Shown: piece after piece, positions 15,866 through 24,525 of the stretch | How the letters are laid out: each line of letters begins with the position of its first letter | Numbering within the stretch: the first letter of the stretch is position 1 | NCBI RefSeq assembly: GCF_000344805.1 | Contig: NC_020453.1 | Span: 3,815,001 to 3,879,000, forward strand | DNA: 64,000 nucleotides | DNA from: Bradyrhizobium oligotrophicum S58 | GTDB lineage: Bacteria; Pseudomonadota; Alphaproteobacteria; Rhizobiales; Xanthobacteraceae | Reading direction: 5' to 3' | Made by a program: the position numbers and the translations under genes | The notes under the pieces: model-generated | Seen by the model: only the letters and a program-made list of their open reading frames with translations | Databases searched by the model: none | Told to the model about the DNA's origin: nothing

Positions 15866-17149
15866 CTACGCCCCCAGCGCCTGCTCGAGATCCGCGATCA
15901 GGTCTTCCTTGTCCTCGATGCCGACGGAGATGCGCACGATGTCGGGGCCGGCGCCGGCCTTGATCTTGGCGGCATCGTCGAGCTGGCTGTGGGTGGTCGA
16001 GGCCGGGTGGATCACCAGCGAGCGGGTGTCGCCGACATTGGCGAGATGCGAGAACAGCTTCAGGTTCGACACCAGCTTGACGCCCGCATCGTAGCCGCCC
16101 TTGAGCGAGAAGGTGAACACGGCACCGGCACCCTTCGGGCAGTATTTGCGCGCCAGCGTGTGATACTTGTCCTCGGGCAGGCCGGCATAGCTCACCGACG
16201 CGACGGCCGGATGCTTGTTGAGATAGTCGGCGACCGCCTTGGCGTTGTCGCAGTGCTTCTGCATGCGCAGCGGCAGCGTCTCGATGCCGGTGAGGATCAG
16301 GAAGGCGTTGAACGGCGACAGCGCGGGGCCGAGGTCGCGTAGGCCGAGCACACGGCAAGCAATGGCGAAGGCGAAATTGCCGAAGGTCTCGTGGATGCGA
16401 ATGCCATGGTATTCCGGACGCGGCTGCGTCAGCATCGGATATTTGTCGCCGCTGCCGGCCCAGTCGAAGGTGCCGGCATCGACGATGATGCCGCCGATCG
16501 AGTTGCCGTGGCCGCCCAGGAACTTGGTCAGCGAGTGCAGCACGATGTCGGCGCCGTGGTCGATCGGGCGGATCAGGTAGGGCGAGGCCAAGGTGTTGTC
16601 GACGATCAAGGGCACGCCGGCCTTGCGCGCGACCTGGGCAATCGCCTCGATGTCGGTGATGCTGCCGCCGGGATTGGCGATGGACTCGATGAAGATCGCC
16701 TTGGTGCGCGGGCTGACCGCAGCCTCGAAGGTCGAGACATCATCGGTGTCGGCCCACACCACGTTCCAGCCAAAGCTCTTGAACGAATGCGTGAACTGGT
16801 TGATCGAGCCGCCATAGAGCTTTCGCGCGGCGATGAATTCGTCACCAGGGGACAGAAGCTGCTGCAAGGCCACGACCTGCGCGGCATGGCCCGAGGCGAC
16901 CGCGAGCGCGGCGGTGCCGCCTTCGAGCGCGGCGACGCGCTCCTCCAGCACCGCGTTGGTCGGGTTGCCGATGCGGGTGTAGATGTTGCCGAACGCCTGC
17001 AGGCCGAACAGCGAGGCGGCATGATCGGCATCGTTGAACACGAACGACGTGGTTTGATAGATCGGCGTCGCCCGCGCGCCGGTGGTCGGGTCGGGCTGGG
17101 CGCCGGCGTGAATGGCGAGGGTGGCAAATCCCGGAGCACGTTCGGTCAT
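15866..17149 (-). CDS. metY: O-acetylhomoserine/O-succinylhomoserine sulfhydrylase
   Basis: A 427-residue PLP enzyme of the Cys/Met metabolism family, started at ATG 17149 behind GAGGAAA; longer in-frame starts lack such a site. Features in order: THAGAQPDPTTGARATPIYQTTSF, the YTRIGNPTNAVLEERVAALE signature, VVWADTDD, VDNTLASPYL and the PLP-lysine region ADIVLHSLTKFLGGHGN. It makes homocysteine (or methionine precursors) from acylated homoserine and sulfide. The length fits O-acetylhomoserine aminocarboxypropyltransferase; MetZ-type use of succinylhomoserine cannot be excluded. A CoA-binding-domain gene lies upstream on the same strand, a frequent pairing. Confidence 0.9.
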   Translation of the reverse strand: MTERAPGFATLAIHAGAQPDPTTGARATPIYQTTSFVFNDADHAASLFGLQAFGNIYTRIGNPTNAVLEERVAALEGGTAALAVASGHAAQVVALQQLLSPGDEFIAARKLYGGSINQFTHSFKSFGWNVVWADTDDVSTFEAAVSPRTKAIFIESIANPGGSITDIEAIAQVARKAGVPLIVDNTLASPYLIRPIDHGADIVLHSLTKFLGGHGNSIGGIIVDAGTFDWAGSGDKYPMLTQPRPEYHGIRIHETFGNFAFAIACRVLGLRDLGPALSPFNAFLILTGIETLPLRMQKHCDNAKAVADYLNKHPAVASVSYAGLPEDKYHTLARKYCPKGAGAVFTFSLKGGYDAGVKLVSNLKLFSHLANVGDTRSLVIHPASTTHSQLDDAAKIKAGAGPDIVRISVGIEDKEDLIADLEQALGA

Positions 17150-17372
17150 GATGTTTCCTCTTGACTTGATCCCTCGCGCGGCGGCGCCGGCCGGCAGGGT
17201 GGATGATGGGAGACGGTGTCGACAGCGCGCATTTGTGCGCCTCCACGTCATCCCGGCGAAGGACATTTGCCACCGGCCAGGATGGCGTCAAGGTGGGCTG
17301 CGACAAACAATCGGATTTGAAATGCGTTGCTGTGTCGCGCCACTGAAGCGACACGTTCCTTTCGCAGATGCG

Positions 17373-17957
17373 TTACGTGGGATCGCTTCTGTCCTTTGCG
17401 GCGCGGTCGGCCGCTGTGGTGGCGCCGCCGCCGACGCTGGTGCGGTTGAGAGACAGTCGCATGCCCTGGGTCGGGATCGGCGCGCGCTTGGCGCTGATGG
17501 TGCGGGAGTTGACGCCCATCCAGGAGATCTCCGACGACAGCCGGCCGTATTCGATCTTGGGGCAACGGTTCATGACCACCTTCATCCCGGCGGCCTCGGC
17601 CTTCTCGGCCGCCGCATCATCACGTGCGCCGAGCTGCATCCAGATCACCTTCGGCAAGGGTGAGAGCTTCAGCGCCTCGTCGACCACGGGCATGATGTGC
17701 TGGGAGCTCCGGAAGATGTCGACCATGTCGAGCGGACGGCCGATGTCGGCGAGCGAGGCGACGAAGGGCCGGCCCATCAGGCTCTTGCCGACATGGCCGG
17801 GGTTCACAGGGATCATGTCATAGCCGCGCTGCACCAGATATTTGAACGCGAAGAAGCTCGGCCTGATCTCCGATGGCGAGGCGCCGACCATCGCGATCAC
17901 CTTCACGCCGTTCAGGATGCTGCGGATGTAGTCGTCGGGATAGGTGTCGTGATTCAT
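17373..17957 (-). CDS. CoA-binding domain protein (YccU-like)
   Basis: A 194-residue Rossmann protein of the CoA_binding_2 family. Diagnostic parts are VKVIAMVGASPSEIRPSF, IPVNPGHVGKSLMG, VDIFRSSQHIMPVVDEAL, KVIWMQLGARDD and VMNRCPKIEYGRL. Such proteins bind CoA or a nucleotide and have no established reaction. It lies 223 bases upstream of metY on the same strand; the two are often neighbours, suggesting a link to sulfur or methionine metabolism, which is inference. The last ~30 residues are a low-complexity tail. Confidence 0.87.
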   Translation of the reverse strand: MNHDTYPDDYIRSILNGVKVIAMVGASPSEIRPSFFAFKYLVQRGYDMIPVNPGHVGKSLMGRPFVASLADIGRPLDMVDIFRSSQHIMPVVDEALKLSPLPKVIWMQLGARDDAAAEKAEAAGMKVVMNRCPKIEYGRLSSEISWMGVNSRTISAKRAPIPTQGMRLSLNRTSVGGGATTAADRAAKDRSDPT

Positions 17958-17981
17958 GGGCGTGCGCTTCTACTCGTTGTC

Positions 17982-18096
17982 GTCATTCCGGGGCGTGCGC
18001 AGCACGAGCCCGGAATCCATAACCACGATCGGGAGTATGGATTCTCAGATGCGCAATTGCGCATCATAGCTCGCCCTCTGGGTGCCCCGGAATGAC
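17982..18096. repeat. Palindromic intergenic repeat, type D
   Basis: A ~115-base element with ends GTCATTCCGGGGC and GCCCCGGAATGAC and inner ATCCATA/TATGGAT arms, 15 bases before the type A copy 2. It is single in this window but of the same terminal design as types A-C. Confidence 0.7.
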
Positions 18097-18111
18097 GAAG
18101 TTAGTGAGACC

Positions 18112-18191
18112 GTCATTGCGAGGAGCGAAGCGACGAAGCAATCCAGGGGCTCGGGTGGGACTCTGGATTGCTTCGCTGCGCTCGCAATGAC
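18112..18191. repeat. Palindromic intergenic repeat, type A copy 2
   Basis: Nearly identical to 12441-12520: the first 35 or so bases and the distal GACTCTGGATTGCTTCGC arm match, and the loop differs. It lies between the CoA-binding gene and the enoyl-CoA hydratase 3' end. Confidence 0.85.
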
Positions 18192-18211
18192 GGGGGAAAG
18201 TGCGGGGTAAA

Positions 18212-19033
18212 CTACTCATCCCGCCACGTGGGCGTCCGCTTGTCGATGAAGGCGCCGATGCCTTCCTCTGCGTCGCGGGCGAGCATGTTCTGCGTCATCA
18301 CCTCTGCCGCATAACGATAGGCGTCGGCAAGGTTCATTTCGGCCTGGCGGTAGAACGCCTCCTTGCCGAGCTTGACCGTGTAGGCGGATTTGAGCGCCAC
18401 TTGTTGTGCCAGCGCAATCGCCTGATCGCGTTCCGTGCCGGCTGCGACCACGCGGTTGACGAGGCCGATGTCGCGGGCGCGGGCGGCCGGCACCGGCTCG
18501 CCGGTCAGCAGCATCTCCATCGCCTGCTTGCGGCTGATGTTGCGCGACAGCGCCACCATGGGCGTCGAGCAGAACAGGCCGATATCGACGCCGGGCGTAG
18601 CGAAGGCTGCCGCCTCGGAGGCCACGGCGAGATCGCAGCTCGCGACCAGTTGACAGCCGGCGGCCGTGGCGATGCCCTGCACGGAGGCGACGACGGGTTT
18701 GGGCAGCTGCACGATCGCCTGCATCATGGCGCTGCAGGCGTTCATCAGCTTGGCGAAGAAGGCGCGTCCGCGATCGGCATCGTTGCGACGCGCGGTGAGC
18801 TCCTTGAGGTCATGTCCGGCGCAGAACGCCGGGCCGTTCGCTGCAATCACCACGGCCCGCACGGCCTTGTCGGCACCGATCTCAGCCAGGGCCTGATGCA
18901 GCTCCGTGATCAGCGGCTCCGACAGCGAGTTGCGCTGCGCCGGCCGGTTAAGTGTCAGCACCGCGACGGGTCCCGCCATCTCGCGCAACAGGATCGGCGC
19001 ATCGGCGGCATGGGCGAGGGCAGGAGCAGGCAT
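18212..19033 (-). CDS. Enoyl-CoA hydratase/isomerase family protein
   Basis: A 273-residue crotonase-fold protein from ATG 19033. Oxyanion-hole segments are CAGHDLKEL and ATAAGCQLVASCDLAVAS, followed by TPGVDIGLFCSTPMVALSR and the helix MLLTGEPVPAARARDIGLVN. The overall pattern matches ECHDC3-like hydratases. Expected role: hydration or isomerisation of an acyl-CoA; the pathway is not evident from neighbours. It diverges from the thioesterase gene across 84 bases. The ribosome site is weak (GGAAA). Confidence 0.88.
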   Translation of the reverse strand: MPAPALAHAADAPILLREMAGPVAVLTLNRPAQRNSLSEPLITELHQALAEIGADKAVRAVVIAANGPAFCAGHDLKELTARRNDADRGRAFFAKLMNACSAMMQAIVQLPKPVVASVQGIATAAGCQLVASCDLAVASEAAAFATPGVDIGLFCSTPMVALSRNISRKQAMEMLLTGEPVPAARARDIGLVNRVVAAGTERDQAIALAQQVALKSAYTVKLGKEAFYRQAEMNLADAYRYAAEVMTQNMLARDAEEGIGAFIDKRTPTWRDE

Positions 19034-19117
19034 TGCGGTTTCCGTTTGGCGATTTCCGTGTGGGCGCGTCGTTGCGGCTAATGTAACAGAAGGCAAGGCG
19101 ACAGAGCAGGGGGAGAC

Positions 19118-19546
19118 ATGACAGCGAAGATGACACCAGCGGACATCGAAGCGTTCCTGCACGCGGAATTTCCGCAGGCGTTCCGGACCGGCGGCGACAT
19201 TTCGATCGAGAGCGCCGACGGCAGGAGCTGCCGGATGCGCCAGCGCTTCAACGAGCGCATGTTGCGCCCCGGCGGCACGGTCTCCGGGCCGACCTTGATG
19301 GCGCTGGCCGATTTCGCGATGTACGTGGTGCTGCTGTCGGCGATCGGGCCGGTCGGGCTCGCCGTGACCACGAATCTCAACATCAACTTCCTGCGCAAGG
19401 GCGCGGCCGGCGCCGATGTGCTGGCCGAGGCACGGATCTTGAAGCTCGGCAAGCGGCTGGCGGTCGGCGAAGTCACGCTATTGTCAGGAGAATCGCCCGA
19501 TCCGATCGCCCACGTCACGGCCACCTATTCCATTCCGAACGCGTGA
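19118..19546 (+). CDS. PaaI-type hotdog thioesterase
   Basis: A 142-residue single hotdog domain. RPGGTVSGPTLMALADFAMY carries the helix typical of PaaI/YbgC-like acyl-CoA thioesterases, and NLNINFLRKGAAGADVLAEA is the conserved strand pair. It should hydrolyse a short or aromatic acyl-CoA. Divergence from an enoyl-CoA hydratase fits acyl-CoA metabolism. GGGGGAG precedes the ATG. Confidence 0.85.
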   Translation: MTAKMTPADIEAFLHAEFPQAFRTGGDISIESADGRSCRMRQRFNERMLRPGGTVSGPTLMALADFAMYVVLLSAIGPVGLAVTTNLNINFLRKGAAGADVLAEARILKLGKRLAVGEVTLLSGESPDPIAHVTATYSIPNA

Positions 19547-19573
19547 TGATTTCGAGGGTATTATTGCACCATA

Positions 19574-19602
19574 TTTACAAGTCTCTGTTTTTACTGTATT
19601 AA
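19574..19602 (+). promoter_or_regulatory. Probable sigma-70-type promoter of rplM-rpsI
   Basis: TTTACA at 19574-19579 and TATTAA at 19597-19602 are separated by exactly 17 bases in an unusually AT-rich patch, about 100 bases upstream of rplM. This is a good housekeeping promoter match for a ribosomal-protein operon. Confidence 0.6.
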
Positions 19603-19703
19603 TTTCTCGTGGATGGCGTTGACGAATGCAGGCGGCTTCTCTAGAAGCTGCGACCAGTTCGGCGCGTCACCGCGCCGCAATCTCCCTTTCACGGAAATCT
19701 CTC

Positions 19704-20168
19704 ATGAAAACCTTTTCGGCAAAGCCGGCCGAGGTCCAGAAGAAGTGGGTCGTGATCGACGCCAAGGGTCTGGTCGTCGGTCGTCTCGCCACGCTGGTCG
19801 CCATGCGGCTGCGCGGCAAGCACCTCCCGATCTACACGCCGCACGTCGACTGCGGCGACAACGTCATCATCGTCAATGCCGCGCACGCCGTGCTGACCGG
19901 CCGCAAGCGCGAGCAGAAGGTGTACTACAAGCACACCGGCTATGTCGGCCACGTCAAGGAGCGCACTGCGCGCCAGATCCTCGAGGGGCGCTTCCCCGAG
20001 CGCGTGATCGAAAAGGCTATCGAGCGCATGATCCCGCGCGGGCCGCTCGGCCGCGTGCAGATGGGTAACCTGCGTGTCTATGGCGGCCCCGATCACCCGC
20101 ACGAGGCGCAGAGCCCCGAGAAGCTCGACATCGCGAAGTTGAACCGCAAGAACACGAGGGCCGCATAA
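19704..20168 (+). CDS. rplM: 50S ribosomal protein L13
   Basis: A 154-residue protein from ATG 19704 ([20 protein letters not shown]); an upstream in-frame start at 19626 would add a non-conserved leader. [34 protein letters not shown] and [12 protein letters not shown] are the L13 signatures. It assembles early into the 50S subunit. It is the first gene of the conserved rplM-rpsI operon, with one base between it and rpsI. Confidence 0.97.
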   Translation: MKTFSAKPAEVQKKWVVIDAKGLVVGRLATLVAMRLRGKHLPIYTPHVDCGDNVIIVNAAHAVLTGRKREQKVYYKHTGYVGHVKERTARQILEGRFPERVIEKAIERMIPRGPLGRVQMGNLRVYGGPDHPHEAQSPEKLDIAKLNRKNTRAA

Positions 20169-20169
20169 G

Positions 20170-20652
20170 ATGGCCGAAAGCATCCAGTCTCTCGATCAGC
20201 TGTCGCAGCTCAAGGGCGCCGTCACCGCGCCGGACGCTCCGAAGTATGAGAAGAAGGTCGACAAGTTCGGCCGCGCCTATGCCACCGGCAAGCGCAAGGA
20301 CGCGGTCGCCCGCGTCTGGATCAAGCCGGGCTCCGGCAAGGTCACCGTCAACACCCGCGACATCGAAGTCTACTTCGCCCGTCCGGTGCTGCGCATGATG
20401 ATCGAGCAGCCGATGGTCGTCGCCGCCCGCAAGGGGCAGTACGACGTGATCTGCACGGTCGCCGGCGGCGGTCTGTCCGGCCAGGCCGGCGCGGTCCGTC
20501 ACGGCCTGTCCAAGGCGCTGACGAACTTCGAGCCGGAGCTGCGCAGCGTCCTCAAGAAGGGCGGCTTCCTGACCCGCGACTCGCGCGTCGTCGAGCGTAA
20601 GAAGTACGGCAAGGCCAAGGCCCGCCGCTCTTTCCAGTTCTCGAAGCGCTGA
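20170..20652 (+). CDS. rpsI: 30S ribosomal protein S9
   Basis: A 160-residue protein with the alphaproteobacterial N-terminal extension, then [20 protein letters not shown] and [17 protein letters not shown], ending in the conserved [11 protein letters not shown] tail that reaches the P-site tRNA. It is co-transcribed with rplM and followed by a strong terminator. Confidence 0.97.
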   Translation: MAESIQSLDQLSQLKGAVTAPDAPKYEKKVDKFGRAYATGKRKDAVARVWIKPGSGKVTVNTRDIEVYFARPVLRMMIEQPMVVAARKGQYDVICTVAGGGLSGQAGAVRHGLSKALTNFEPELRSVLKKGGFLTRDSRVVERKKYGKAKARRSFQFSKR

Positions 20653-20697
20653 TCTCCTGGGTTCGGTTACGGCCGGATCCATCAGCTTCACATACGT

Positions 20698-20727
20698 ACG
20701 GGCGCCCTTGCGGGCGCCCGTTTTGTT
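20698..20727 (+). terminator. Intrinsic terminator of rplM-rpsI
   Basis: ACGGGCGCCC, loop TTGC, GGGCGCCCGT, then TTTGTTT: a perfect 10-base stem and U-tract 45 bases after rpsI. Confidence 0.92.
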
Positions 20728-20743
20728 TGTGACGTTGCGCGGA

Positions 20744-22828
20744 TCAGGCGCTGGCGCGGCGCGCGGTCAGCCACTGGCTCGGCGCCAGCGGCTTCGACAC
20801 CACGCGGACCTCGCCGATGCTGCCGATGAAGCCGTCGGACGGCGCGCGATCCCACCAGCCGCAGCCGAGCGCCCAGGGCTGGGACGCCGCCACGCTCGCG
20901 ATGCCATTGCCGCCGATCACGCTGCGCACGACGGGCGCGCCCTCGATGTAGAGCACGGTGGAATTATCGGCGGGATCGTTGACGATGGCGAGGTGATACC
21001 AGGTGTCGAGCATGATCTCGCCGGACCAGTCGGTCTGCGGCTGCTTGGTCGAACTCGACGGCACGATCTCCCACTGCACTTCGCGCAAATTCGAGATCGC
21101 GAACAGGATCGGCGGCGATTCCGGATCACCGCCGGCATAACCCGGCAGCCAGCCGCGATTGCCGAAGCGGGTCAGGATGTTGCACCAGGCGTGGTCGGCG
21201 GCCTTCCAGTTCGGATCGATCTTGATGAAGGCCTCGACCGTGTAGCCGGATGCGAACGTCGCGGCGTTGATCGGCGCGTTGGCCGCGGTCGTGAACCAGC
21301 TGAAGCGGCCTGCACCCTGCTTGGTGGTGTTGAGGAACTGGACGCTGCCCGGCGCTGACGATAGGCGATGCTTGTCGGCGGTGAAGACGACGTCGGCGAC
21401 CTGGGCGGCGCCCGCGAGCGAGGCGCGCTGCATCGGGTTCGCCGCGGTGAGGTCCGACAGCGCAGTGCCGGCCGCAACGGCCTTGCCGATCGCGTTAGTG
21501 TCGATCCGCCAATGCGCCACGGTCTCGGCGACAAGGGAATAGTCCTGCGCGTTCGCGGGCGGCACCACCACCGGCTCCGGCGCTTCGGTGTAGTTGGCGT
21601 AGAGATCCTGCTTGACGCGTGGCAGGATCGGCGTGCCGGCGAAGGCCGGCAGGTGACAGAAATTGGTGAAGCGCGAAAAGCGCCGGCGGAAGTCGATGTC
21701 GATGGAGAACTCGTGATTGTCCTCCGTCAGCCAGGCGCGGTCGAACTGCTTGAGGCTGTCCTTCGGCTTCTCGACCACCCAGGGCGAGAACGAGGCGACG
21801 TCGATCTTGTTGGCCGTGAAGTCGAACTCGTACAGCCGCATCAGGCCGTTGCCGCCCTGATAGGCCATCTGGTAGTCGACGACCATCTCGAACACGGGAT
21901 TGTGGAAGTCGTTGACCTTCGTCAGCAGCGCGCCGCCATGGTAGTGGCCGTTCAGGGTCATGAAGATCTGGTCGTTGCTGCGGATCAGCTTCTCCCAGAG
22001 ATACTGGCCGTAGGCGACCTCGAGCGGGCTCGTGCCTTCATTGGCGATGTTGAGCAGCTGGTGATTGGCCAGGATGACAGGAAACATCGGGTGGCGCGCG
22101 ATCATGCTGCGCGCCCAGGCGATGGCGTCGTCCGAGGCGCGCCAGGACAGCGACAGCACCATGAAGCTGACGCCGCAGGCGTGGAACACATGCGCCTCGT
22201 GCCAGCCGCTCGGATGACGCTCCAGGAACGTGCGCTGCTTCGCGGCGCGGCTGGCCGGAAACCAGGACAAATACGGCTCGGACGTGCCGCGCTGCGCATC
22301 GGTGCCCGCGCTCTGGCTTGCCGCGCTCTCGAACTCCAGCGCCTGCAGCACGTCGTGATTGCCGGCCAGCACCGAATACGGCCGTCCGGCGTTCTCCAGC
22401 AGCTTCATCGCGGCGTCCGCAACCGCCCATTGCTGCGGATGCTTGGACTGGTCGACGACGTCGCCGAGATGGATCGTGAACGGGATGTGATACTTCGCGG
22501 CATTGTCGACGATGAACTGCGTCTGCGCCGGGTAGGGCGTGCTGCCATATTGGCGCTGATAGGCCTGGCCTTCTTCCGACGTCGCATAACGGGAGTAGAA
22601 CTGCGTATCGGGGAGGACGGCGAGCGCGAAGCTGGTCGTGACGTGATGATGGTGAGGATGCATGCGCCAATGCGCGTGCGCGGCCTGGCCGGGCAGCAGG
22701 CTGGCGCCGAGGCCCAGCGCGGAAACCCCCATCGCGTTGCGCAGCAGCGTGCGTCGGTCCATGCCGTGGGCCGTCTCCGGTCCGCGCGCCACCTGCTTGT
22801 CGTTTGATGAATCGTCGTCGAAAGACAT
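20744..22828 (-). CDS. Tat-exported metallophosphoesterase with C-terminal LamG-like domain
   Basis: About 694 residues from ATG 22828; ATGs at 22843 and 22762 are alternatives. A twin-arginine signal (MDRRTLLRNAMG followed by a hydrophobic stretch and AHAH) directs folded export. The calcineurin-like phosphoesterase domain follows: LPDTQFY, HLGDVVDQS, LAGNHD, ILANHQLL and LNGHYHGG give all the usual metal ligands. The last ~220 residues read like a concanavalin/LamG jelly roll (YTVEAFIKIDPNW, DTWYHLAIVNDP, GSIGEVRVVSKPL). It is likely an extracellular or periplasmic phosphoesterase that binds carbohydrate; the substrate is unknown. It lies convergent to rpsI. Confidence 0.88.
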   Translation of the reverse strand: MSFDDDSSNDKQVARGPETAHGMDRRTLLRNAMGVSALGLGASLLPGQAAHAHWRMHPHHHHVTTSFALAVLPDTQFYSRYATSEEGQAYQRQYGSTPYPAQTQFIVDNAAKYHIPFTIHLGDVVDQSKHPQQWAVADAAMKLLENAGRPYSVLAGNHDVLQALEFESAASQSAGTDAQRGTSEPYLSWFPASRAAKQRTFLERHPSGWHEAHVFHACGVSFMVLSLSWRASDDAIAWARSMIARHPMFPVILANHQLLNIANEGTSPLEVAYGQYLWEKLIRSNDQIFMTLNGHYHGGALLTKVNDFHNPVFEMVVDYQMAYQGGNGLMRLYEFDFTANKIDVASFSPWVVEKPKDSLKQFDRAWLTEDNHEFSIDIDFRRRFSRFTNFCHLPAFAGTPILPRVKQDLYANYTEAPEPVVVPPANAQDYSLVAETVAHWRIDTNAIGKAVAAGTALSDLTAANPMQRASLAGAAQVADVVFTADKHRLSSAPGSVQFLNTTKQGAGRFSWFTTAANAPINAATFASGYTVEAFIKIDPNWKAADHAWCNILTRFGNRGWLPGYAGGDPESPPILFAISNLREVQWEIVPSSSTKQPQTDWSGEIMLDTWYHLAIVNDPADNSTVLYIEGAPVVRSVIGGNGIASVAASQPWALGCGWWDRAPSDGFIGSIGEVRVVSKPLAPSQWLTARRASA

Positions 22829-22888
22829 TCTCGTTCCCACCATGAGCGGCGGATCGCGCCGCGGCGGGAATGTGTTAGGGAGATATGA

Positions 22889-22902
22889 TCTCAAATTTGA
22901 GA
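22889..22902. promoter_or_regulatory. 14-base perfect palindrome (operator candidate)
   Basis: TCTCAAATTTGAGA, 61 bases upstream of the chosen phosphoesterase start. It has the size and symmetry of a dimeric repressor site. Confidence 0.4.
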
Positions 22903-23023
22903 AGGTTTCTTTTCGTTTCCATGAGCCGTGCAGCAGAACCGGGAAGTCCTTGATTCAGCACCCACGGTCCGCAACTGTCGTTGGCATCGTTGGGGATTTT
23001 GCAATCAAAGCGGGCGCTGCCGT

Positions 23024-23045
23024 CGAGCACTTGCTCGTCTTTTTG
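23024..23045 (+). terminator. Orphan intrinsic terminator-like hairpin
   Basis: CGAGC, loop ACTT, GCTCG, then TCTTTTTG: a short stem with a good U-tract on the plus strand, 172 bases before the cyclase gene and with no annotated gene upstream on that strand. Confidence 0.45.
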
Positions 23046-23216
23046 ATTCCTGTTTGCTGCACTTTACGCAGCAATTTGCCGACGAGTTGCGTCTAGCTTT
23101 TCGAGAAAAGTTGGTATCCCAGGCAAACCTCTTTCCAACAAACCGCCCGCTAGGTTGATCGTGACAAGGCTGCGCTAACCAAAGTTTCCGCGCCGCCACA
23201 GCAACCGAGGTGATGG

Positions 23217-24440
23217 ATGGCGCTCGACAGCATGACCCTCGACATCGTAGCGACGATGGTCGCGGCGCTGCTTGGCGCCATGTTGCTCCATTTCGGCCGA
23301 CAGGAGAACACGCCGGCGCTGCGCTGGTGGGGCGCGGCCTACATTCTCGGCGCCGTCGCGATCGCGCTGTGGACGCTGGTCGGCGAGCTCTATGGCGAGG
23401 TGGTGTCGCTGGTCCTGAGTTCGATCGGGCTGATCGCCACCGCCATGGTGTGGAATGCGGCCCGCGTGTTCCACGGCAAATCGCCCAGCGGGCCGGGGCT
23501 CGCGCTCGGCGCGACCGTCTGGATCGTGGGCGGCATGCTGATCGATCCCTCGGCGCAGGCACTGCGACTGACGATCGGCGCCGCGCTCGTCGTGATCTAC
23601 GCAACGCTGACGGCCGCCGAGCTGTGGCAGGAGCGGCGGCGGACGCTGCACAAGCGCTGGCCGGCGCTGATCGTGCCGGTGATGCACGGCTTCGTCCTGA
23701 TGCTCCCGATCCTGCTCGGCAACGTGCTGCGCGATTCCGATGGCGCATTCGCTGCGGCCTGGGTGACGATCTTCTCGATCGAGCTCGTGCTCTATGCCGT
23801 CGGCACCGTGTTCGTGATCTTCATGCTGGTGTCGGAGCGCATCGTCAGCGCCCACAAGCGCGCGGCGACCACCGATCCTCTCACCGGGCTGCTCAACCGG
23901 CGCGGCTTCGCCGATGCCTGTGCGCAGATGATCGATCGCGAGGCGCGCGAGCAGCGGCCGGTCAGCGTTCTGATCTTCGACATCGATCATTTCAAGTCGA
24001 TCAACGACAGCTTCGGTCATGCCGAGGGCGACGAGGTCCTGAAGCTGTTTGCGAAGGTCGTGGTCGACAATCTGCGCCTCACCGATCTTTCGGGTCGGAT
24101 CGGCGGCGAGGAGTTCGCAGCACTTTTGCCCTGCTCGATCGATGAGGCAATGGTCGCGGCCGAGCGTGTCCGTGAAGCATTCGCGGCCTCCGGCGTGGTG
24201 TGCGAGGACAAGCCGGTCGATACCACCGTCAGCATCGGCGTCGCCGGCGGGCCGGCCTGCACCGAGCTCGACGTGCTGCTCGCGGCCGCCGACACCGCGC
24301 TCTACAAGGCCAAGCGTTCGGGGCGTAACCGTGTCGAGGCGTCGGCCGAGCTGCCGCTGTCGCTGGACCGCTACCGCCGGCAGCGCGCAGCTGTCGCGAT
24401 GCCGCGGGTTCAGCCGGAGCAGGCGGTCATTTCCAACTGA
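23217..24440 (+). CDS. Membrane diguanylate cyclase (GGDEF)
   Basis: A 407-residue protein with six to seven N-terminal membrane helices (residues ~8-210) and a GGDEF domain from ~225. TDPLTGLLNRRGF opens the domain, DIDHFKSINDSFGHAEGDEVL binds metal and GTP, and GRIGGEEFAALLP is the active-site loop in GGEEF form. RLTD lies exactly five residues before GGEEF, an intact RxxD inhibitory I-site, so product feedback is expected. It makes c-di-GMP from GTP in response to an unknown membrane signal. It lies some 13 kb from the exopolysaccharide locus; a functional link is only suggestive. Confidence 0.93.
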   Translation: MALDSMTLDIVATMVAALLGAMLLHFGRQENTPALRWWGAAYILGAVAIALWTLVGELYGEVVSLVLSSIGLIATAMVWNAARVFHGKSPSGPGLALGATVWIVGGMLIDPSAQALRLTIGAALVVIYATLTAAELWQERRRTLHKRWPALIVPVMHGFVLMLPILLGNVLRDSDGAFAAAWVTIFSIELVLYAVGTVFVIFMLVSERIVSAHKRAATTDPLTGLLNRRGFADACAQMIDREAREQRPVSVLIFDIDHFKSINDSFGHAEGDEVLKLFAKVVVDNLRLTDLSGRIGGEEFAALLPCSIDEAMVAAERVREAFAASGVVCEDKPVDTTVSIGVAGGPACTELDVLLAAADTALYKAKRSGRNRVEASAELPLSLDRYRRQRAAVAMPRVQPEQAVISN

Positions 24441-24525
24441 GTCCTTGGCCGGCAAGGCGCGGCTTTCTCTCGACTTCCGTCTGGGCTAGACACGGTCTCC
24501 AGACAACGAGGGAGGCCGACAGACC

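Larger units (their letters stand above)
22829..23216. other. Divergent promoter region between phosphoesterase and diguanylate cyclase
   Basis: A 388-base gap of lower GC than its surroundings. It holds the TCTCAAATTTGAGA palindrome (22889-22902) near the phosphoesterase start and an orphan terminator-like hairpin (23024-23045). No protein-coding gene is seen. A small RNA or an attenuated leader of the cyclase gene is possible. Confidence 0.5.

Noticed and set aside
17150..17372. SAM-II riboswitch before metY
   Set aside because: The strand was read for the SAM-II core, including its A-rich CGCUAAA-type 3' pseudoknot segment, and nothing matching was seen.
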